64,000 bases of DNA from Planococcus halocryophilus (lineage in GTDB: Bacteria > Bacillota > Bacilli > Bacillales_A > Planococcaceae). The stretch covers positions 124,001 to 188,000 of the forward strand of contig NZ_JAKVTG010000004.1 of the NCBI RefSeq assembly GCF_022489025.1, written 5' to 3'. Of this stretch, positions 45,077 through 52,664 are shown one piece after another. Within the stretch, counting starts at the first letter, position 1. The number at the start of each line of letters is the position of its first letter. A program made the position numbers and the translations under genes. Below the pieces are notes generated by a model. That model searched no databases. It saw nothing but the letters and a program-made list of their open reading frames with translations, and was not told where the DNA came from.

Positions 45077-45088
45077 GGAAGGCCTTTT
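45059..45088. terminator. Bidirectional terminator around the MFS stop codon
   Basis: A perfect 12-bp stem (45059-45070 with 45077-45088) with the TGA stop of the MFS gene in its loop. The DUF3243 gene ends ten bases downstream on the other strand and shares it. Confidence 0.85.
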
Positions 45089-45097
45089 GTGTTTAAT

Positions 45098-45409
45098 TTA
45101 GTTTTGGTCTTTAGCTAATTTCACGAGCATATGCGCTAACATATGTTGTTGGTCTTTATCGCCAACCTGCCATAAACGTTGTAGCAAGTATTCTTCGCTA
45201 TTTTTAGGTTCTTCTTTTTTCGCAAGATGAGATGCAACTTTTTCAGCTAATTGCGCAATGCGCTCTTCGCTTAATCCCATTTTCTCGCCTAGCTCTACTT
45301 TTTCACTTAAGTAATTAATGAATACGGAAAAATCTGCTAAAATCTGTTCTTTTTTCTGCTCATCTGTATTTGATAATTTCTCTTCAACCTGTTTATTGAT
45401 GTTTTCCAT
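45098..45409 (-). CDS. DUF3243 family protein
   Basis: A 103-residue protein from ATG 45409; a TTG at 45439 is possible but less likely. AAGGGAG lies eleven bases before the ATG. The DUF3243 core FINYLSEKVELGEKMGLSEE and LAKKEEPKNSEEYLLQRLWQ (residues 38-92) is clear. The B. subtilis relative is YmfJ; the function is unknown. The protein is highly helical and charged, with a Gln/Glu/Lys-rich N-terminal stretch of about 30 residues not found in short members. Confidence 0.83.
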   Translation of the reverse strand: MENINKQVEEKLSNTDEQKKEQILADFSVFINYLSEKVELGEKMGLSEERIAQLAEKVASHLAKKEEPKNSEEYLLQRLWQVGDKDQQHMLAHMLVKLAKDQN

Positions 45410-45507
45410 TTCTTCGCCAACTCCCTTGTGATTTTTCAATACAATGTATATTTACCACTGGTGCGACGGTTTAAACATCGGATTTATAATAAAGGTTCCG
45501 AAAATTC

Positions 45508-45532
45508 GTTTAAATTAACTGCTTGAGGGTAA
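45508..45532 (+). promoter_or_regulatory. Sigma-B promoter of Vms1-like release-factor-family gene
   Basis: GTTTAA (45508-45513), 13 bases and GGGTAA (45527-45532) match sigma-B at 11 of 12 positions. The start codon lies about 40 bases downstream. Confidence 0.82.
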
Positions 45533-45572
45533 TCAGATAGTGATGATGGAATACAAAGAGGAGGATGATTAA

Positions 45573-46421
45573 ATGACCTTATACGACAAAATCCAGGAAT
45601 TGAAAAGTTTCGAATGTCCAGACCGATGCGTGTTAAGTGTATATTTGAATACCAATCCAGCTGATTTGAATGCCCAAAACGGGGCATGGAAGATCCATCT
45701 TAAAAATGGTTTAAAACGATTAGACGAATATTTAAAAGCTTCAAATAATGAAGAAGAAATGAAAGCATATAAAAACTTAAGAAAAAAAGTGGAAAAAGAA
45801 ATTTTAGACAATCAAAATGAACTTCAAAAAGGAGTCGTTATTTTTGCATCCGAGCAAGACGACCTTTGGTCCGTACATTACGTACAAGTTCCAGTGAAAA
45901 CAAGTTTTCATTGGGAAAACAAACCTGAACTAGAAGAGCTTCGATATATGTATAAAGCTTATCCATACGCTGGAATTGTTTTACCAGGCTTTAAAGGAAT
46001 TCGTGTCATTGATACATCCATGGGAATTATCAACGAAGAATTCTTTTATGAGTTTGATTCAGGCTTAGAAGTTTGGACAGAACAAAAAGGCGCACGCAGT
46101 TCTGGGCGCATCCAAGGAGGAACTGGTAGTTCCGGAGGTGGAGGAACCAGTCCAGTCACTGGTGGTGGCGGTGGAGGAAGTCCTTCTGATGACTTGGACC
46201 ATCGATTAAAAGAAAATCTTGAGCGTTTTTATAAAGACATGGGCGGCAAAATGGAGAAGTTGAAAAAAGAGCGCAAATGGGAAGAGATTCATATAGTTGG
46301 TGAAGCCGACCACGCTAAATCATTTGCGAAAACACTTCACCAGAAACCGAATAGCTGTGTGTATAAAAACTTAATGAACAATGATCCGGGCAAAATTCTG
46401 CATGAAGTATTCGAAGTATAA
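45573..46421 (+). CDS. Vms1-like (VLRF1) aeRF1-type release-factor-family protein
   Basis: A 282-residue protein with a VLRF1-type aeRF1 fold: CVLSVYLNTNPAD near residue 19, an N-terminal helical region to about 85, a beta-rich middle with GVVIFASEQDDLWSVHYVQV, and the AYAGIVLPGFKGIRV-like region near 130-145. Residues 178-203 form a Gly/Ser loop (GRIQGGTGSSGGGG, VTGGGGGG) at the place where eRF1 has its GGQ catalytic loop; no GGQ is present. The C-terminus is a helical/beta domain to 282. Eukaryotic Vms1 cleaves peptidyl-tRNA on stalled ribosomes; the bacterial role is unknown. AGAGGAGG precedes ATG 45573 and a sigma-B promoter lies upstream. Confidence 0.8.
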   Translation: MTLYDKIQELKSFECPDRCVLSVYLNTNPADLNAQNGAWKIHLKNGLKRLDEYLKASNNEEEMKAYKNLRKKVEKEILDNQNELQKGVVIFASEQDDLWSVHYVQVPVKTSFHWENKPELEELRYMYKAYPYAGIVLPGFKGIRVIDTSMGIINEEFFYEFDSGLEVWTEQKGARSSGRIQGGTGSSGGGGTSPVTGGGGGGSPSDDLDHRLKENLERFYKDMGGKMEKLKKERKWEEIHIVGEADHAKSFAKTLHQKPNSCVYKNLMNNDPGKILHEVFEV

Positions 46422-46423
46422 AC

Positions 46424-46457
46424 AAACACCTCAGCAAATATGCTGAGGTGTTTTAAT
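46424..46457. terminator. Bidirectional terminator between Vms1-like gene and FhuF-like gene
   Basis: A perfect 13-bp stem (46424-46436 with 46441-46453) with T residues on the plus side. The stop codon of the FhuF-like gene overlaps its edge. Confidence 0.88.
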
Positions 46458-47133
46458 TTGGTGTTGGACAAAATGTGCAAGTGGCAAAAGCGGGCATCTC
46501 TTTGTAAAGACAGCAAGTTCTTCGTAATGGTTTTGAAACAGCTTGTTGCAAGGGGGTATTGCCAAGTAACTTTGCAAGGTAAGAAGTTTTGATAGGCTTC
46601 CAATTTACATCTTGCAAGAGCCACTCTAAATCTTCTGCAACGAGTCGAGGATATCGTGATTCTAAACTAGCGTAATACCATAACACAGAACCTAAAATAT
46701 TTTCCCAACAAGTAATGGACGAAATTTTTGTGGTTTTTTTGAATTCATTTAACAATTCATCTACTTGTTTATAGAGAATATCATGAAATGCTTGATACCG
46801 TTTATCTGGCGTGACGAGTTTAAATGTTGCGGACTTCACATGCGTTTCTAATAGTGGCAAGCCGTAATTATGAACACGGTCAAATTGTAATTCTCGCCAA
46901 TCAACATCAAAATAACCATCGTATTGATGGAGCAAAGTAAATTGAGCCGTTACATACAACGCATATTGCCGAAAAAAATAAGAAACAGCCACACCGGCAT
47001 TATCGGTGTCACACCAAGTTTTTAATTCTTCTATCATGGTAGGGATATCTTGACTAAGTGCTTGATGTGATATGCGATCGACTACTACAGATTGAGCAGT
47101 TAATCCATATTTGACTTGTTGCGGAAATGTCAT
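46453..47133 (-). CDS. FhuF-like ferric iron reductase family protein
   Basis: A 226-residue protein related to FhuF and the C-terminal half of IucA/IucC-type proteins. The C-terminal motif CCLYKEMPAFATCTFC (residues about 206-221, CC-x10-C-x2-C) matches the [2Fe-2S] ligands of FhuF. The rest is soluble with several aromatic residues. FhuF reduces ferric siderophores in the cytoplasm to release iron. No siderophore transport gene or Fur box is visible next to it. AGAGGTGAAC precedes the ATG. Confidence 0.8.
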   Translation of the reverse strand: MTFPQQVKYGLTAQSVVVDRISHQALSQDIPTMIEELKTWCDTDNAGVAVSYFFRQYALYVTAQFTLLHQYDGYFDVDWRELQFDRVHNYGLPLLETHVKSATFKLVTPDKRYQAFHDILYKQVDELLNEFKKTTKISSITCWENILGSVLWYYASLESRYPRLVAEDLEWLLQDVNWKPIKTSYLAKLLGNTPLQQAVSKPLRRTCCLYKEMPAFATCTFCPTPN

Positions 47134-47241
47134 TATGGTTCACCTCTTTTTAAATATGCTACGGTAAATGCGAGCGGTTTGCAAAGTGAGAGTTGAGATT
47201 TTTTTGAAGACATGACTAAACTGGAGAAAAGGAGTGAGTTT

Positions 47242-47604
47242 ATGACATTTTCGATTTTGCAAATTGATCACGTACAAGTGGCAGCGCCTGCAGGACAAGA
47301 AGAAATGGCGATTGCGTTTTACGCGGGTGTTTTAGGAATGAAAGTAATTGAAAAGCCTGCCGTGTTAAAAGCTAGAGGTGGAGCTTGGTTTGAGTTTGGC
47401 AATCAGCAATTGCACGTAGGAGTCGAAGAACCTTTTTCACCAGCCAAAAAAGCGCATCCAGCATTTCGGGTAGCGGGTTATGTGGAGATGAAAACGCATT
47501 TACGAGCGAACAAAATTGAAATAAGAGAAGACGATAGTATTCATGGCGTTGAACGATTTTTTATTTTCGATCCGTTTGGAAATCGACTAGAGTTTTTAAA
47601 ATAA
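47242..47604 (+). CDS. VOC (glyoxalase/bleomycin-resistance) family protein
   Basis: A 120-residue single vicinal-oxygen-chelate domain protein, started at ATG 47242 with AAAAGGAG upstream. It begins ILQIDHVQVAAPAG with the first metal-type His near residue 8, then AIAFYAGVLGM near 24, and it ends with FIFDPFGNRLEFLK, with the late Glu ligand. It may act on small organic substrates; the reaction is unknown. It is monocistronic. Confidence 0.85.
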   Translation: MTFSILQIDHVQVAAPAGQEEMAIAFYAGVLGMKVIEKPAVLKARGGAWFEFGNQQLHVGVEEPFSPAKKAHPAFRVAGYVEMKTHLRANKIEIREDDSIHGVERFFIFDPFGNRLEFLK

Positions 47605-47608
47605 ATGA

Positions 47609-47680
47609 AACCGCTCTGCAAAAAAGCTGAGCGGTTTTTATTGGCAAAAAAAAAAGCTGCCCAAATGGACAGCTTTTAAA
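47609..47680. terminator. Two terminators: VOC gene (plus) and hmp (minus)
   Basis: AACCGCTC (47610-47617) and GAGCGGTT (47630-47637) with T tail end the VOC gene on the plus strand. On the minus strand AAAAGCTGTCC (47677-47667) and GGGCAGCTTTT (47662-47652) with a T run end hmp. Confidence 0.82.
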
Positions 47681-47684
47681 GAAC

Positions 47685-48866
47685 TTATACAGTTTGAAGA
47701 GCGACAGCTGGACCAAAGAATTCAAAGTGGATTTGTTCTTCTTTCATGCCAAGTGTGCGTAGTTCTTTTATCATCGCTTCCATGAATGGAACAGGACCAC
47801 ATACATAAACATCACCTGTAGTGTCGACGTATTCTTCTAGGGTAGCACGTGTGATATAACCTTCTGGTTGATCTGAGTAAAGAGTTTTATAGCTAGCATT
47901 CTCCATCGACGCTACATGTTTTTGAATATCTTTGTCAAAAGCATGCATTGATTCATTGCGTGCAGCATGAAGGAAAGCGGTTGGGCGTTTTGGTGTTAAG
48001 GTTGCAACTGTTTCAAACATACTCATCATCGGTGTAATACCAACACCACCGCTGACAAATGCCACGGGAGTATCTTTTGTAGTATCAAGAACAAATTCGC
48101 CAGCAGGAGCACTAACTTCAAAACGATCGCCAACGTTCATGGCATCATGCAGGTAAACAGATACGCGCCCGTTCGGGTCATTGTCTGCATCACGTTTAAC
48201 AGAAATGCGGAACTCATCTTCGCGAGCTGCTTGAGACAGGCTGTATTGGCGATTGAACAAATATTGTTCTCCGGCAATTGCCATACGCACAGAGATGTAT
48301 TGGCCAGGTTTGTAAGAAGGAACGTTTTTGCCATCTACTGGTTTCAAATAGAAAGAAGTGATATTTTCGCTTTCTTGTTCTTTGCGGACAATGGTGAAGT
48401 CCTTAAAGACGCTCCAGCCATTTTCTTGAGTTTCCATATTTGCATACATATCTTTTTCAACGCCGATAAAGGCATTTGCGATGACGCCATAAGCTTCTTC
48501 CCAAGCATTCATGATGTCATCAGTCGCTGCATCACCCAATACTTCTTTAATAGCTTTTAATAAGAAATCACCAACAATCGGATAATGTTCTGGTTTAACT
48601 CCTAAGCTAACGTGTTTATTCGCAATTTGAACAACTGCTGGAAGAATTGCTTCAAGGTTGTCGATGTGAACGGCTGCGGCATAAACCGTGTTTGCCAAGG
48701 CTGCTTGTTGACGACCTTGTTTTTGATTTGCGTGATTAAATATATTCAAAAGTTCTGGGTGTGCTTCAAACAGATTTTTGTAAAATACAGTTGTAATCGC
48801 TTCTCCGTGTTGCTCTAATACCGGTACTGTGGATTTAATGATTGTTCTTGTCTCTACTGATAACAT
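47685..48866 (-). CDS. hmp: Flavohemoprotein nitric oxide dioxygenase
   Basis: A 393-residue flavohemoprotein. The likely start is ATG 48866, with AAAGGAG nine bases upstream. Residues 1-138 form the globin domain ([19 protein letters not shown], with proximal His in [17 protein letters not shown] near 83), and residues 150-393 the FAD and NAD domains (RQYSLSQAA near 203, [11 protein letters not shown] near 272, [10 protein letters not shown] near 355). It turns nitric oxide into nitrate. It lies opposite nsrR, and the operator between them suggests NsrR repression that is lifted by nitric oxide. Confidence 0.95.
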   Translation of the reverse strand: MLSVETRTIIKSTVPVLEQHGEAITTVFYKNLFEAHPELLNIFNHANQKQGRQQAALANTVYAAAVHIDNLEAILPAVVQIANKHVSLGVKPEHYPIVGDFLLKAIKEVLGDAATDDIMNAWEEAYGVIANAFIGVEKDMYANMETQENGWSVFKDFTIVRKEQESENITSFYLKPVDGKNVPSYKPGQYISVRMAIAGEQYLFNRQYSLSQAAREDEFRISVKRDADNDPNGRVSVYLHDAMNVGDRFEVSAPAGEFVLDTTKDTPVAFVSGGVGITPMMSMFETVATLTPKRPTAFLHAARNESMHAFDKDIQKHVASMENASYKTLYSDQPEGYITRATLEEYVDTTGDVYVCGPVPFMEAMIKELRTLGMKEEQIHFEFFGPAVALQTV

Positions 48867-48917
48867 AGTCAATCTCTCCTTTTGTTTTCTATAACTTGAC
48901 TATACGCCTTTAATCTC

Positions 48918-48948
48918 TTTAAAGATATATTTTAAATACATCTTTAAA
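48918..48948. promoter_or_regulatory. NsrR-type palindromic operator between hmp and nsrR
   Basis: A 31-bp palindrome with one mismatched pair, odd centre at 48933. Its arms contain AAAGATATATTT and AAATACATCTTT (48921-48945). The site lies about 50-80 bases before the hmp start and resembles the AT-rich NsrR sites of Bacillus. It would be used by the NsrR homologue encoded on the other side. Confidence 0.72.
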
Positions 48949-49029
48949 ATATCGACACATTTAGCTTCACAAAGACGTCACAACTACTAATTTAGTGCTT
49001 TTTTTTGAGTGTTTTTTCCAGTAAATGGC

Positions 49030-49133
49030 GATACTATCGAATTTCTTTCAAATACTGTCCGTTTGCGATGAAATACTGTCCAAATCGAAGGAATACTGTC
49101 CGAATCAATAAAAATACTGTCCGAACGCATAAA
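49030..49133. repeat. Five-copy tandem repeat, about 21 bp, core AATACTGTCC
   Basis: Four copies of AATACTGTCC start at 49051, 49072, 49092 and 49113, spaced 21, 20 and 21 bases, each followed by a variable 10-11 bases (GTTTGCGATGA, AAATCGAAGG, GAATCAATAAA, GAACGCATAAA). A degenerate fifth copy (ATACTATCG) starts at 49031. The array covers about 104 bases of the 407-base gap between hmp and nsrR. No direct spacer/repeat regularity of CRISPR type is present. Confidence 0.85.
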
Positions 49134-49273
49134 TAAGCCCGGCGAACGCTAGGCGCTTCACCTATTTCTTCATGATCTATACTCGAATCCAACACAGATG
49201 GGATATTGAGATTCATTTACTTTCGAAAGAACGTGAAAGTCGATATAATGAACATGCAGAAGAGGTGAGAAAA

Positions 49274-49708
49274 ATGAGGTTGACCATGTATACAGACTTC
49301 TCGTTACGTGTGTTGATTTATTTAGGCACAAAAGAACCAGATAAGCTGACAACGATACAAGAAATTTCGGAAGCATACAATATATCTAAAAATCATTTAA
49401 CAAAAGTTACATTTGAACTTGGAAAAGCGGGTTTTATTCAAACTGTTAGAGGTCGAGGTGGCGGTATTCGTCTTGCAGACCTTCCGCAAAACATTAACGT
49501 GGGGACCGTCGTTAGAAAAATGGAAGACGACTTTCATTTGGTAGAATGCTTTGATCCGGCTACCAACCGTTGCCCAATTTCACCGGTTTGCGGACTTCGT
49601 GGTGTTTTAGGAAAAGCGCTTCATGCTTACTTGGCAGTACTCGATGAATATACGCTTGAAGATCTTATGTTCAATAAAGAAGGGCTTCGTGAAATTTTGA
49701 AGACATAA
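49274..49708 (+). CDS. nsrR: NsrR-type nitric-oxide-sensing repressor (Rrf2 family)
   Basis: A 144-residue Rrf2 protein, started at ATG 49274 with GAAGAGGTG upstream; an earlier TTG-type frame is longer but lacks support. Residues 3-70 hold the winged helix-turn-helix (MYTDFSLRVLIYLG, ISKNHLTKVTFELGKAG, RGGGIRLADLP). Three cysteines at 92, 100 and 106 (ECFD, NRC, PVCGL) match the [4Fe-4S] ligands of B. subtilis NsrR at the same numbers. It is divergent from hmp, its classical target. Confidence 0.93.
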   Translation: MRLTMYTDFSLRVLIYLGTKEPDKLTTIQEISEAYNISKNHLTKVTFELGKAGFIQTVRGRGGGIRLADLPQNINVGTVVRKMEDDFHLVECFDPATNRCPISPVCGLRGVLGKALHAYLAVLDEYTLEDLMFNKEGLREILKT

Positions 49709-49738
49709 AAAACGGCTCAGAATTCTGAGCCGTTTTTG
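49707..49738. terminator. Bidirectional terminator after nsrR
   Basis: A perfect 13-bp stem (about 49708-49720 with 49725-49737), followed by T residues. The next gene converges from the minus strand. Confidence 0.88.
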
Positions 49739-49741
49739 CAT

Positions 49742-50164
49742 TTACAATTCTAATGATTGAGGTTCTTGCCCTTTTTTATTCATTAACCGTACACGGGTTG
49801 GTTTAATGGCAAGAATAGTTAAGTTCGGATCATCCGGACCTTCAAACCAGCCTTCTAAATGTTCATTCCACACTTTATCAATCATTTCGCGATCGTCATT
49901 TAATGACATGCTTCCTTCAATCTCTAGGAATGAATCGCCAACACCTTCACCGTCATAGCCTAAAAGAATATGGGCATGAGGATTGGCCTTCAATTCATCA
50001 ACTTTTTGCGTTTTTTTACTAGTAGCTGTATAGAGTGTGAAATCATCGTTAAAAAAAGTCATATAGCGTGAATGGGGTTTATCTCCTTTAATCGTTGCAA
50101 GTGTCCCCACATAACTATTTTCGAGTATCTTTAATGCCTCTTTCTTCACTTCTTCATGATTCAT
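49742..50164 (-). CDS. Pyridoxamine 5'-phosphate oxidase family protein (general stress protein 26-like)
   Basis: A 140-residue flavin-binding split-barrel protein of the PNPOx family, like B. subtilis YdaG. VGTLATIKGDKPHSRYMTFF (residues 18-37) and the ATSKKTQKVDELKANPHAHILLGYDGEG region near 47-72 (split at HAH) are typical. Its true substrate is unknown; F420- or FMN-type roles are possible. A weak sigma-B-like pair (GTTTAG at 50222-50217, 13 bases, AGGAAT at 50203-50198) lies upstream, reminiscent of the sigma-B control of YdaG. AAGGAGTGG precedes the ATG. Confidence 0.83.
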   Translation of the reverse strand: MNHEEVKKEALKILENSYVGTLATIKGDKPHSRYMTFFNDDFTLYTATSKKTQKVDELKANPHAHILLGYDGEGVGDSFLEIEGSMSLNDDREMIDKVWNEHLEGWFEGPDDPNLTILAIKPTRVRLMNKKGQEPQSLEL

Positions 50165-50227
50165 CCAATACCACTCCTTATGTCTTTGTAGTTATCTATT
50201 CCTTTTTTGATTCGAACTAAACATAAA

Positions 50228-50253
50228 ACGACCTGCTAGAGTAGCAGGTCGTT
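50228..50253 (-). terminator. Hairpin at the end of the EamA transporter gene
   Basis: A perfect 12-bp stem (50228-50239 with 50242-50253) overlaps the stop codon of the minus-strand transporter gene. The following T run is short, so terminator strength is uncertain. Confidence 0.65.
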
Positions 50254-51145
50254 AAATCCGTTGGACTATTTTAGGGGTTCGATCAAATGCACTCGGAAGG
50301 ATCATCCCAATCAGGATGATGAAGATTCCTAGAATTTGAAGAACTGATAATGTTTCTTGAAGGATAAGGACAGATGCTAATACAGCTACTGGTAACTCCA
50401 TAGCACTTAAAATTGAGGAGAGGCCAGAGCCGACGCGTGGTACGGCGACAGAAAAGAAATAAATGGGCATAATAATGCCGAAAAAGCCCAATAATACGCC
50501 GTAAATCCATAAGCCTTCATTGAATAACTGCCCGTTCCAAACAATTTCAGGTGTTTGAAAAAGTCCGACTACAATGGCTGCGAAAAAGGATACGTAAAAT
50601 AGGCGCGCGGAAGTATCCATACCATGGATTTCCTTCCCATTAACGAACATAAATGCCGAAAAACAAAAAGCAGCGCCTATTCCCCAAGCCCAACCTTGCC
50701 AAGGAATTCCACTCAAGTCGGTTCCGATAATACCGGCCGCAAGTAAAGTACCTGCAAACAGGATAAGCAATGAAAAAACCTCTGTCCTTTTAAGCCATCT
50801 ACGGTTGACAATACAATCTAAGAACATTCCAATCCAGGTGAATTGAAAAAGCAGGACAACCGCCAATGAAGCCGGTAGGAAATTAAGTGAATGCGCATAA
50901 ACCGATCCTGTAGCAGCGGTGAGACTACCGGAAAGAACTAATATTTTCCACCCTTTGATTTGAGGCATTTTCCGTTGTGTAACAAAAAATAAAAGAGCCG
51001 CCATTGCGAACCCGATAAAGTATTGGCTAGTGACTGCTTCTGCAGCGGTAAAACCATTTTTCATGGCTACCTTTATAATAGTTGAGAGGACTCCATAACA
51101 GCTTGCTGCCACGACGACCATAAGTGGATAAATCCAGTTTTTCAT
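50252..51145 (-). CDS. EamA/DMT family transporter
   Basis: A 297-residue membrane protein with ten helices and two EamA repeats (residues about 8-140 and 150-285). The GVLSTIIKVAMKNGFTAAEAV and YFIGFAMAALLFFVT segments are typical of drug/metabolite transporters. It probably exports an amino acid, purine or similar metabolite, but the substrate is unknown. The gene starts at ATG 51145 after TTCACTCCT-type weak ribosome site (AGGAGTG on the coding strand). Confidence 0.87.
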   Translation of the reverse strand: MKNWIYPLMVVVAASCYGVLSTIIKVAMKNGFTAAEAVTSQYFIGFAMAALLFFVTQRKMPQIKGWKILVLSGSLTAATGSVYAHSLNFLPASLAVVLLFQFTWIGMFLDCIVNRRWLKRTEVFSLLILFAGTLLAAGIIGTDLSGIPWQGWAWGIGAAFCFSAFMFVNGKEIHGMDTSARLFYVSFFAAIVVGLFQTPEIVWNGQLFNEGLWIYGVLLGFFGIIMPIYFFSVAVPRVGSGLSSILSAMELPVAVLASVLILQETLSVLQILGIFIILIGMILPSAFDRTPKIVQRI

Positions 51146-51181
51146 TTCTTTTCACTCCTGTTCAAATGAGAATCATAGCAC

Positions 51182-51217
51182 AAAAAGACCGCAGAGAATA
51201 CCCTCTGCGGTCTTTTA
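51182..51217 (-). terminator. Intrinsic terminator of 72-aa gene
   Basis: A 14-bp stem (51182-51196 with 51203-51216) that on the minus strand is followed by a T run. It lies between the small gene at 51252 and the EamA gene. Confidence 0.85.
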
Positions 51218-51251
51218 TAAAAGGATTAACTTTTAAGAAAATTCATCTTAT

Positions 51252-51470
51252 TTATTCGGGGAATTTTTCTTCACTTGAAGAACTGTCTTTCGTGCCACGT
51301 TTATCTTTTTCTTCTCGTTTTTCTTGTTTTAAATCTTCCATTGGGATAGGATCGACATGCATTTCTTCTTCATGCATTTCGGTCAATGTTTTTTTATCTG
51401 TTTTATATTGTTCGGGATTGTCCATAGAAGCATGATCACTTGATTTACGTTCTTGTTCTTTTTCTGACAT
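51252..51470 (-). CDS. Small charged hypothetical protein, 72 aa
   Basis: A 72-residue hydrophilic protein from ATG 51470, with AGAGGTG upstream. It is almost all Glu, Lys, Asp, Ser, Met and His (SEKEQERKSSDHASMDNPEQ) with no hydrophobic core, so it is probably disordered. A weak sigma-B-like pair lies upstream. The family is not recognised. It is monocistronic with its own terminator. Confidence 0.6.
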   Translation of the reverse strand: MSEKEQERKSSDHASMDNPEQYKTDKKTLTEMHEEEMHVDPIPMEDLKQEKREEKDKRGTKDSSSSEEKFPE

Positions 51471-51598
51471 ATTGTGCACCTCTTCCTTTTCGTATTATTC
51501 TTTGTATTCCTTAAATGAAATTTTTAAAACATGAAGTTTCTTCTTAAGAAAATAGCAAATATGATAAGATAAAATCAATGAACGGAAGGAGCTTTATA

Positions 51599-52618
51599 AT
51601 GAATGCTAAACCAGCAATAACAGTAGGTGGCTTAAGTTTCGAATGGGATTTGGCCAATGGACGCTTTTTGTTTGAAGGGCAGGAATCTGTTCTATTTTGG
51701 ACTTCAACAGCCATGAAAATGTTTTTTGATTCTATAGAAGAAATTTCTGGGGAAGATGCAGCAAATGTTGTATTGGAATCAACAGGATATCGTCAAGGAC
51801 TTGTAGTGGGAGAGTATTTCCATGGCATGGAAGATGTTTCAGTAGAAAAGGCAGCAGGGTTAATTACCAACACATATGCTTCCGCAGGATGGGGACTAGC
51901 AGAAATTAAAGAATTAAATATGGAAGCACGTACGCTAGAAGTACATTTGAAAAACAGCTGGGAGCATATAATCAATGTAGCACAAGAGAAAAAGGAGGGA
52001 GGTAGCTTTTTACCTGCCCATTACGCAGGAATTTTTTCTTCGTTGTTTAATGAAAACATTTGGTACAAGGTCGTGCATCACCAATTAGACGGTTATGAAG
52101 AAAGTGTAATTCAGTATTTTCCTTCGGAAGAAACCATTGAAAAAAATATTCATCGTTTATCCCGTTTGAAAGAAGCGGAAAAAATCAATGAGCTGGAACG
52201 ATTGGTAGATGAAAAAACTCAAGAACTCAGTGAAATGATTAAAGAGATCTCATCACCACTGATTCCGGTTCTTGAAGGCATCGTCGTCGTCCCGCTACTC
52301 GGAACTTATGATGAGGCACGTGCAGAAGAACTATTAGTGAAAACTTTGCAAAATATGCCGAAGCACAAAGCCAAGTATTTAATTTTGGATTTGACAGGAT
52401 TAAACACCAATTTCACACAGCATGCTGCTATGTTGATTGAAAAACTTGGTTCGACAGCTTCATTAATTGGTACACAGACTATTTTGGTTGGTATTTCAGC
52501 GAAGATGAGTCAAACTATTACCGAAGCAACTATCAATTTATCAAAATTTGAGTGTTTCCAAACTTTGCAACATGGCATTCATTATGCCTTAGCTCAAAAT
52601 GGCAGAAGTATTATATAA
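51599..52618 (+). CDS. V4R-STAS protein, RsbR/stressosome-like
   Basis: A 339-residue protein started at ATG 51599 with GGAAGGAG eight bases upstream. Residues 15-175 resemble a V4R/XylR-N sensor domain (GEDAANVVLESTGYRQGLVVGEYF, split here at RQG), residues 185-215 are a coiled coil, and 220-335 a STAS domain (SSPLIPVLEGIVVVPLLGTYDE, split at VVV; LILDLTGLNTNFT). Thr273 occupies the position of RsbRA Thr205; the other RsbR phosphosite is a Ser-Pro (Ser219). It may be a stressosome sensor subunit for sigma-B control. Many genes around have sigma-B promoters. Confidence 0.78.
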   Translation: MNAKPAITVGGLSFEWDLANGRFLFEGQESVLFWTSTAMKMFFDSIEEISGEDAANVVLESTGYRQGLVVGEYFHGMEDVSVEKAAGLITNTYASAGWGLAEIKELNMEARTLEVHLKNSWEHIINVAQEKKEGGSFLPAHYAGIFSSLFNENIWYKVVHHQLDGYEESVIQYFPSEETIEKNIHRLSRLKEAEKINELERLVDEKTQELSEMIKEISSPLIPVLEGIVVVPLLGTYDEARAEELLVKTLQNMPKHKAKYLILDLTGLNTNFTQHAAMLIEKLGSTASLIGTQTILVGISAKMSQTITEATINLSKFECFQTLQHGIHYALAQNGRSII

Positions 52619-52622
52619 GATG

Positions 52623-52660
52623 AAAAGACGTATTGGACTTGATCCAATACGTCTTTTTTG
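52623..52660. terminator. Bidirectional terminator, V4R-STAS gene / pepT
   Basis: A perfect 13-bp stem (52625-52637 with 52643-52655) with a T run on the plus side, between two convergent genes. Confidence 0.87.
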
Positions 52661-52664
52661 AATT

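Noticed and set aside
49030..49133. CRISPR array
   Set aside because: The units are about 21 bases in total with a 10-base conserved core and no 25-35-base repeats or unique spacers, and no cas gene is near.
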